Shown here: in pieces, positions 38,005 through 43,710 of the stretch
Numbering within the stretch: the stretch's first letter is position 1
Layout of the letters: each line of letters opens with the position of its first letter
Source of the DNA: Candidatus Electrothrix aarhusensis
GTDB taxonomy: Bacteria > Desulfobacterota > Desulfobulbia > Desulfobulbales > Desulfobulbaceae
Direction: 5' to 3'
DNA length: 43,710 nucleotides
Assembly (NCBI GenBank): GCA_004028505.1
Contig: MTKO01000084.1
Span: 1 to 43,710 of the forward strand
Translations under genes and position numbers: made by a program
Notes under the pieces: model-generated
The model's database searches: none
Seen by the model: the letters and a program-made list of their open reading frames with translations, nothing else
Told to the model about the DNA's origin: nothing

Positions 38005-39161
38005 CAAAATTAAAGCTGCTGTATGTTGATGATGAAAGGGTTAACTTAACTAATTTTACAATTGCTTTTAGAGCAAAATATCAGATATACACAGCAAGGT
38101 TAGGACAGGAAGCTCTTGAAGTATTTAATGATAATAACGATATTGCGATTGTTATCACTGACCATCGTATGCCCGGCATGACAGGCATTGAGTTGCTTCA
38201 GCATATTAAAAAACATAATAAGGATGTAATTCGGATTATCTTAACAGCCTATACGGAAGTTGCTGACATAATTGATGCAATCAACAAGGGCCATATTTAT
38301 CAGTATATCGTCAAACCTTGGGTTGAAAATGACTTGCTACAAGTTCTCGATAAGGCAAGCGAAAACTTTCTTCTTATCCGTGAAAATAAGCGACTGGTTA
38401 AAGAGCTTGAAGAAGATATTAGTAAACGTAGGAGGATGGAAGATGAGTTGAGAACATTATACAAAGAGTTGCAGCGTCTCTCTGCCAGACTTATTGATGC
38501 TCAGGAAAATGAACGAAAACGTATTGCTATGGAGCTTCATGATGGTATTGGTCAAAATTTGATAGCATTGAAATTACAGTTTAACAATTTTTGTTTTCAG
38601 CTTGAGTCCAGTGATAAGGAGAAGACGCAGGAAGTAGCCACTATTATTAGTAGTACTTTGCAAAAAACGCTGGAGAGCACCAGGAGTATCTGTCAAAATC
38701 TCTGGCCGGTTGTAATCGAAAAGTTTGGCTTTGATTTGGCACTGAAGGAATTCTTGGGTAACTTCAGTCGAGATTACGGTATAGAAATAGTTTTAGGTAG
38801 CATTCATATTCAGAAATACTTTTCAAAACACGATCAGCATCAAATTTATCGAATATTACAGGAAATTTTAAACAATATAGGAAAACATTCCGGTACGAAA
38901 AAGGTCAATCTTAACACTATTAATAGGGCGGATTCCCTGTGTATTGAAATTACCGACTTTGGTCGCGGCTTTGACATGTCAAGCGACATGCCAAACTTGG
39001 CTGGCAGTCAGCAAGAAAAAGGCTGTCTGGGATTAAATACCATACGAGAAAGAGTAATTATTCTCGGTGGCACCATCGATATTCAGAGTTTTGTAGAAAA
39101 AGGAACACGCTTCACCTTGTTACTGCCTTATTCTAGTGAGAAACAGGGGGACACGAAATAA
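38001..39161 (+). CDS. receiver domain-histidine kinase hybrid (NarX-type HisKA_3)
   Basis: The protein has 386 residues. The receiver domain comes first, with the phosphoacceptor D54 in VITDHRMPGM and K in YIVKPW. A coiled coil (about 120-165) joins it to a HisKA_3 dimerisation domain with H180 in RKRIAMELHDGIGQ, then an ATPase domain (ILQEILNNIGKHS, DFGRGFD, GLNTIRERV). It begins at TTG overlapping the stop of the upstream kinase. It could take phosphate from that kinase on D54 and control its own HisKA_3 output. No DNA-binding response regulator is in the window. Confidence 0.9.
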   Translation: MTKLKLLYVDDERVNLTNFTIAFRAKYQIYTARLGQEALEVFNDNNDIAIVITDHRMPGMTGIELLQHIKKHNKDVIRIILTAYTEVADIIDAINKGHIYQYIVKPWVENDLLQVLDKASENFLLIRENKRLVKELEEDISKRRRMEDELRTLYKELQRLSARLIDAQENERKRIAMELHDGIGQNLIALKLQFNNFCFQLESSDKEKTQEVATIISSTLQKTLESTRSICQNLWPVVIEKFGFDLALKEFLGNFSRDYGIEIVLGSIHIQKYFSKHDQHQIYRILQEILNNIGKHSGTKKVNLNTINRADSLCIEITDFGRGFDMSSDMPNLAGSQQEKGCLGLNTIRERVIILGGTIDIQSFVEKGTRFTLLLPYSSEKQGDTK

Positions 39162-39291
39162 CGTTCAATTTGTTCAGCAATCAGGAAAAGTGGAAAAAAG
39201 GTGATGAGGGCAACATACTGAAAATACTTTCGCCAGAAAGAGAGCTGTGTTAATCTGACGGTATCCTTTTAAAAATTTTTCATAAAATACT

Positions 39292-41114
39292 ATGCATAAA
39301 ACCGTTGAGCAGGTCACCCGACGAATCATTGAACGCAGCAAAGAGAGCCGCACGGCCTATTTAGAGCAGATAAAAGAGGCCGCCGGAAAAAGCCCGAAAG
39401 GCCCCTTCCGCAAACAGCTGCCCAGCAGCAACCTTGCTCACGATCTGGCAGGCTGCCCGTCCTGTCGTACAGCTCTGCTTGATGACAAGGCACCGAATAT
39501 CGGAATTATCTCTTCGTATAACGATGTGGTTTCAGCCCACCAGCCCTTGGGAGGCTATCCCGACCTGATCAAGGCGGCTGTGGCCGAAGCAGGCGGAAAC
39601 GCTCAGGTTGCGGGCGGTGTACCTGCATGTGTGACGGTGTCACCCAGGGAGAACCGGGCATGGACCTGAGCCTGATGAGTCGGGATGTGATAGCTCTGTC
39701 CACAGTGATAGCCCTGTCGCATAACGTTTTTGACGGAGCCCTGCTCCTGGGCGTCTGCGATAAGATCATGCCCGGCCTGCTCATGGGTAGGCTGCAATAC
39801 GGCCATTTGCCCATGATCTTAGTGCCGGGCGGTCCTATGCAATCCGGTATCGGCAATCAGGAAAAGAATCAGGTGCGGGAGCGCTTTGCCAAAGGGGAGG
39901 TCGGGCAGGAAGAATTGCTGATCTCGGAATGTCGGGCCTATCATAGTCCGGGGACATGTACTTTTTATGGTACAGCCAATTCAAACCAGTTGATCGCAGA
40001 GATGCTCGGGCTTCATCTGCCCGGAGCCTCCTTTGTCAATGCCGAGACTGAGCTGCGTGCGGCCCTGACAAAGGCAGCAGCGGCGCGGATTACCGGCATG
40101 ACGCATCTGGATACTGACGATGGCGGATATACCCCGCTGGGTCGAGTTATCAGCGAGAAATCTGTGGTCAACGCTATGGTCGGTTTGTTGGCAACAGGCG
40201 GTTCCACCAACGAGACCATGCATTTGGTGGCTATCGCCAAGGCAGCCGGAATTCAAATCAACTGGGATGATTTTGCCGAGCTTTCAGAAGTTGTGCCCCT
40301 GCTTGTTCGGATATATCCCAACGGCTCAGGAGATATCAACTCCTTTCAGCAGGCAGGCGGCATGTCTCTGCTAATTCGGGAGCTGCTTGAGGGTGGGTTA
40401 GTCCATGAAGACGTGCAGACTGTGGTCGGCCCCGGTTTGAGCAGATACTTGGAGCAGCCAATATTGGAACAGGGTAGGGTAGTTTGGCAGACTGGACCGG
40501 AACAGAGCCGTGATCCAGCAATTATTGCCCCGTTGAGCAAGCCCTTTGCCCGGATAAGCGGGATCAAGCTGCTGACGGGCAATTTGGGCCGGGCGATTAT
40601 GAAGATCTCTGCCTTAGCTGATGGGGAGGATACTTTGGTTGAGGCCCCGGCTCTGGTTTTTCACAGTCAGCAGGAGGTGGAACAGGCCTTTCAGGCGGGT
40701 CAGCTTAATCGAGATCTGGTGGCGGTGCTTCGTTTTCAGGGGCCGAGGGCCAACGGCATGCCTGAGCTGCATAAGTTGATTACCTGGCTGGTCATAAGTA
40801 TGGAGCAAGGCTATAAAGTCGGACTGGTCACCGATGGGCGACTTTCCGGGGCCTCGGGCAAGGTGCCCTTTGCCATTCACTGTACTCCAGAGGCTGCGGC
40901 AGGCGGTTTGTTGGCCAAAGTGGAGGACGGTGATATTATCTGCATGGATGCCCGAAATAATCTGCTGGAACTCAAGGTTTCTGAGAAAGAACTGGCCGGT
41001 CGTGAGACCGTGGAGTTGCAGACCCGTTATGCGGCTCAGGGACATCAGATTTTTAATGTTCTGCGTGGAGCTTTGTCCGGTGCCGAGGAAGGGGCCAGTG
41101 CTATCATATCGTAG
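39292..41114 (+). CDS. edd: phosphogluconate dehydratase Edd, frameshifted
   Basis: Two frames give about 607 residues, the normal length. Frame 1 carries GIISSYNDVVSAHQP and AQVAGGVPA; frame 2 (from about 39627) carries MCDGVTQGEPGMDLSLMSRDVIA, LVPGGPMQSGIGN, GTCTFYGTANSNQ, ATGGSTNETMHL and VTDGRLSGASGKVPFAIH. One base added after CCTGC restores the classic GGVPAMCDGVTQG. It dehydrates 6-phosphogluconate to KDPG using a [4Fe-4S] cluster. Its stop TAG is formed by the first bases of the palindromic element that follows. Eda is next. Confidence 0.94.
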
Positions 41115-41186
41115 GGGCGAACCCCTGTGTTCGCCCTTGTATAGCGGACAGGCTATAGCGGGCAGGCACAGGGACCTGCCCCCTAC
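41111..41186. repeat. small palindromic element (MITE/REP-like) between edd and eda
   Basis: The element has terminal inverted repeats GTAGGGG (41111-41117) and CCCCTAC (41180-41186). Inside are two hairpins: GGGCGAACccctgtGTTCGCCC and GGGCAGGcacaggGACCTGCCC-like. It has no ORF. Its first bases supply the stop codon of edd. Confidence 0.65.
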
Positions 41187-41211
41187 AACATATACCGAAA
41201 AGGGGAAGTAC

Positions 41212-41862
41212 ATGACCGAGAAAAAAGGCCTCTCCGCCTTGGAAGTTCTCAAAAACGGGCCGGTTATCCCGGTGATTGTGATCCGAAATCCTGATCATGC
41301 AGTTCCGCTGGCTCAGGCCCTGTTGGCAGGGGGAATCAGGGTTCTGGAAATAACCTTGCGCAGCGATGCGGCTCTTGAGTCTATCAGCCGGATAAGATCG
41401 GAGGTTCCGGATGCCTTAGTCGGAGCCGGAACAGTGCTTTCAGGCCAGGATCTGCAAGCAGTGGCAAAGGCAGGGGGGTATTTCGCCATCAGTCCCGGCC
41501 TGACCCCCAATCTTCTCGCCACTGCCCGCCAAGAATCCATCCCTCTGATTCCAGGGGTGGCAAGTGCCTCTGAGCTGATGCTGGCCCTGGAAGCAGGATT
41601 GACCGAGTTGAAGTTTTTTCCTGCCCAGGCAGCGGGCGGAGTGGAGATGCTGAAATCTTTCAACAGCCCCTTTCCCCAGGTGACCTTCTGTCCTACCGGT
41701 GGCATTACGCTACAAAACTATAAAGAATATCTCTCCCTCAAAAATGTAGCCTGTGTCGGCGGCTCTTGGCTGGTCCCGGCGGATAAGATTGAGCAGAGGG
41801 AGTGGTCAGCCATAACCCGGCTGGCTCAAGAGGCAGTGGCCGGGGCCGCAGGTACTTTTTGA
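41212..41862 (+). CDS. eda: KHG/KDPG aldolase Eda
   Basis: The protein has 216 residues when started at ATG 41212; the frame is open further upstream but that runs through edd in another frame. The catalytic Glu is E46 in LEITLRS and the Schiff-base lysine is K134 in ELKFFPAQ. VGAGTVLSG, FAISPGLTP and CPTGGI are also typical. It splits KDPG to pyruvate and glyceraldehyde-3-phosphate. AAGGGG precedes the start. It follows edd in the usual order. Confidence 0.95.
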   Translation: MTEKKGLSALEVLKNGPVIPVIVIRNPDHAVPLAQALLAGGIRVLEITLRSDAALESISRIRSEVPDALVGAGTVLSGQDLQAVAKAGGYFAISPGLTPNLLATARQESIPLIPGVASASELMLALEAGLTELKFFPAQAAGGVEMLKSFNSPFPQVTFCPTGGITLQNYKEYLSLKNVACVGGSWLVPADKIEQREWSAITRLAQEAVAGAAGTF

Positions 41863-41870
41863 CAGATATC

Positions 41871-42557
41871 CTATCTGCGGAAGATACCAGAGGGGCTGCC
41901 CTTTTCTCCATCAACTGAGATAAACTTTTTTTCTGGCAGGAGTAGTGCTGTGAGCTTTCCTCCGTAGACTGCGCCGGTATCGATGCCGATTTTATTTTCC
42001 TGAACAAGCGGTTCCCGAAAAACCGTGTGGCCGAAGATAACCGGCTTGCTGAATTTATACGGGCTACGAATGAATTCGTCTCTGATCCAGAGGCAGTAGC
42101 TGCTTACCTGACGGGTGAGATGTACTCCCGGCTCAATACCGGCATGGGCATAAATTCCGTGTTCATTTTCCCAGAGAAGCGGCAGTTCCCGAAAGAAGTT
42201 CATATGCTCTTGCGGAAACAGCTTTGCTGCCTTTTCTGGCTTTGTTTTGGGCTTGATCCCGTAGCTGATTAAGGTCTCTTTGCCGCCAGCTCGCATGAAG
42301 GTGCCGTCATCATAGCCTCTCAAATAGTTGATCAGCATAATCTCGTGATTTCCTAAGAGGGTGATGACTTCTCGGTGTTTCTTTTTGAATTTCAATATAT
42401 ATTCAATAACTTCTTTTGATTCTGATCCTCGGTCAATATAGTCACCAAGAAAGACAAAAGTGCCTGCTTCCTTTTCGACCAACTTTAAAAGTTTTTGCAA
42501 CGATTTCAGACATCCGTGGATATCACCAATAATGCAGGTTTTTGATAGATCTGTCAT
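41871..42557 (-). CDS. metallophosphoesterase, PPP-type serine/threonine phosphatase family
   Basis: The protein has 228 residues. The metal-binding motifs are IIGDIHGCLKSL (near residue 10), GDYIDRGS (near 38), LLGNHEIM (near 66), and IYAHAGIEPG and FGHTVFREP further on. This is the order of PPP phosphatases and bacterial diadenosine tetraphosphatase/PrpE-like enzymes. It could dephosphorylate proteins or hydrolyse dinucleotides; sequence alone does not decide. It is convergent with eda, whose stop lies 8 bp away. Confidence 0.9.
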   Translation of the reverse strand: MTDLSKTCIIGDIHGCLKSLQKLLKLVEKEAGTFVFLGDYIDRGSESKEVIEYILKFKKKHREVITLLGNHEIMLINYLRGYDDGTFMRAGGKETLISYGIKPKTKPEKAAKLFPQEHMNFFRELPLLWENEHGIYAHAGIEPGVHLTRQVSSYCLWIRDEFIRSPYKFSKPVIFGHTVFREPLVQENKIGIDTGAVYGGKLTALLLPEKKFISVDGEKGSPSGIFRR

Positions 42558-42972
42558 ATTGCGTGCGTAAAAAAAGATTGTATGATGAGTTCTCGTTATC
42601 GGTTGTTAATATGCATTCTAGGCTGTGTTAACAAAAGATTTCTGTTGGTAGCAGCCTGGATCTCTTGTTGCAGCTAAAGCATATTTTCTTATTTTTGGGG
42701 AGAGATCTTGCGTGTAACTTGCTTATTTAAAAGTAAATATTTTTTTATTGTTGCATCTCGCGTTGATAATTAAAGATGATATATTAACAATAGGATACGA
42801 TATCTGCACCATTCTTTTCAAATGAAAAGATAAGATTGAATTAAGTAGCCAATGCCGAACCTGTCTTGGTATAGTGGAAAGCCCGGCTGTATTGGCGTGC
42901 GGAAGCAGGAGAAAAGGTTGAAGGAGTTGTTGAAGGTTGTTGGCGGGTTGGTAACTTTACATGGAGGAGAAT
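42558..42972. other. intergenic region with operator-like palindrome
   Basis: About 415 bases without a supported gene; shadow frames only. It is AT-rich and divergent between the phosphatase and the Rpn-like gene. At 42813-42830 TCTTTTCA-aa-TGAAAAGA forms an 8-base inverted repeat with a two-base spacer, a possible regulator site. Confidence 0.4.
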
Positions 42973-43710
42973 ATGAGTAAAAAGAGAACGCTGGTCAGTT
43001 TCGACTGGGCGATTAAAAATATTCTGCGTGATAAAGCGAATCATGACGTGCTGGAAGGTTTCCTCAGTACCCTGCTGGACACGGACATAACGATTCTTTC
43101 TGTTCTGGAAAGCGAGGGTAATCAGCAGGAAGAGTCGGATAAGTTCAACCGGGTGGATTTGGCCGTGGAGGATGAGAACGGTGAAATTTTCATCATCGAA
43201 GTGCAAAACAGCCGGGAGCGGCATTATTTACAACGGTTGCTCTACGGCACCTCTAAGCTAGTGGTGGATCATGTCAGCCTCGGTGATTCGTTCAAAAAGG
43301 TCAAAAAAGTCATTTCGATCAGCATTCTCTATTTTCTGTTCGGCGAGGGAGAGAATGACTATCTGTACAGGGGCACGACAGAATTCCACGGGATGAATAC
43401 GCAGGAGACTCTGCGGCTGAAACCGGAAAAACGACGGGCCGTTCTGGGGCAGGAGATTACTGCCGGAAGCATCTTTCCAGAATATTATCTGATTGAGGTT
43501 GAACGCTTTCATGACATCATAACTAAGGGCATTGATGAATGGATCTACCTGTTCAAGAATTCAAAGGTCCGGCCTGAGTTCACCTCAAAGAATATTCAGG
43601 CTGCCGCAGAAAAGTTGGATCTGCTCAAAATGCCTGAGAATGAGCGCAGAGCTTATGAACGCTATATGATCGACAGAGCCAGTGAAAAGGACATGATTAA
43701 GACGGCGAGA
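42973..43710 (+). CDS. Rpn-type recombination-promoting nuclease / PD-(D/E)XK transposase family, partial
   Basis: The gene runs off the end of the window; 246 codons are visible. The start ATG 42973 has a strong GGAGGA site. The segment SFDWAIKNILRDKANHDVLEGFLSTLLD is typical of the Rpn/PDDEXK_2 family; the nuclease core is D-L-A-V-E-D...FIIEVQNS (about residues 58-77). LYFLFGEGENDYLYRGTTEFHG is a second family signature. Such proteins promote recA-independent recombination in E. coli and are often multicopy. No inverted repeats or transposon ends can be judged here. Confidence 0.85.
   Translation, partial: MSKKRTLVSFDWAIKNILRDKANHDVLEGFLSTLLDTDITILSVLESEGNQQEESDKFNRVDLAVEDENGEIFIIEVQNSRERHYLQRLLYGTSKLVVDHVSLGDSFKKVKKVISISILYFLFGEGENDYLYRGTTEFHGMNTQETLRLKPEKRRAVLGQEITAGSIFPEYYLIEVERFHDIITKGIDEWIYLFKNSKVRPEFTSKNIQAAAEKLDLLKMPENERRAYERYMIDRASEKDMIKTAR

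Noticed and set aside
40834-41211. N-terminal extension of Eda
   Set aside because: It runs through edd in another frame and through the palindromic element; the aldolase family starts at the later ATG.
42841-43224. 127-codon minus-strand ORF opposite the Rpn-like gene
   Set aside because: It is antisense to the well-supported nuclease frame with a strong ribosome site.

Overview
The window looks like a chromosomal segment of a Gram-negative, moderate-GC bacterium. A TonB-dependent receptor, AmtB/PII/GlnD, a general L-amino-acid ABC transporter and MoxR/DUF58 genes sit beside a radical-SAM peptide maturase. This mix suggests Desulfobacterota, possibly Desulfobulbales (the group that includes cable bacteria). 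That placement is inferred from gene content only; there is no rRNA gene or other phylogenetic marker here.

Layout. (1) 127-1532 (-): a helix-turn-helix/ImmA-type metallopeptidase gene preceded by a small ribbon-helix-helix gene, next to a MoxR-DUF58 pair (1597-3917, -). (2) 4438-8566 (+): an aapJQMP-type amino-acid ABC transporter, with aapM frameshifted. (3) 8597-11826: a defence-like patch with a GmrSD-type DUF262/DUF1524 protein (+) and, convergent to it, a Panacea-like N-terminal ORF overlapping a PemK/MazF-like ORF (-). (4) 11986-17195 (-): an envelope and housekeeping run comprising an anchored protein of unknown function, a SlyD-like FKBP, an SPFH protein, a NahK-like kinase, a MazG-like pyrophosphohydrolase and a frameshifted DegP/DegQ protease. 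(5) 17714-23460 (+): the nitrogen assimilation cluster amtB-glnK-glnD-glnA, closed by a strong terminator. (6) 23609-31591: trpD, a small Cys-rich protein, a dockerin-like secreted protein, mfd, a HAD nucleotidase, a PilZ protein and 6-phosphogluconolactonase. (7) 31632-39161: the most unusual block. On the minus strand a TonB-dependent receptor, a 32-residue Cys-Cys precursor-like peptide too short for ordinary ORF calling, a hairpin plus U-tract, and a radical SAM/SPASM maturase. Divergent from it on the plus strand are a periplasmic binding protein without permease, a membrane histidine kinase and a receiver-histidine kinase hybrid. (8) 39292-43710: edd and eda (Entner-Doudoroff pathway) separated by a small palindromic element, a metallophosphoesterase, and a truncated Rpn/PD-(D/E)XK-family gene.

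How the genes work together. Region 5 takes up, senses and fixes ammonium. The Edd/Eda genes of region 8 and the Pgl of region 6 cover three of the Entner-Doudoroff steps. Region 7 reads as one locus that could make, take up and sense a modified peptide or the ligand it binds; this is a hypothesis.

Quality caveat. At least six conserved genes (aapM, degQ, glnA, mfd, the histidine kinase gene, edd) are broken by single-base frame changes, and nearly all fit loss of exactly one base. This looks more like sequence error than gene decay, so I annotate these genes as single interrupted CDSs.
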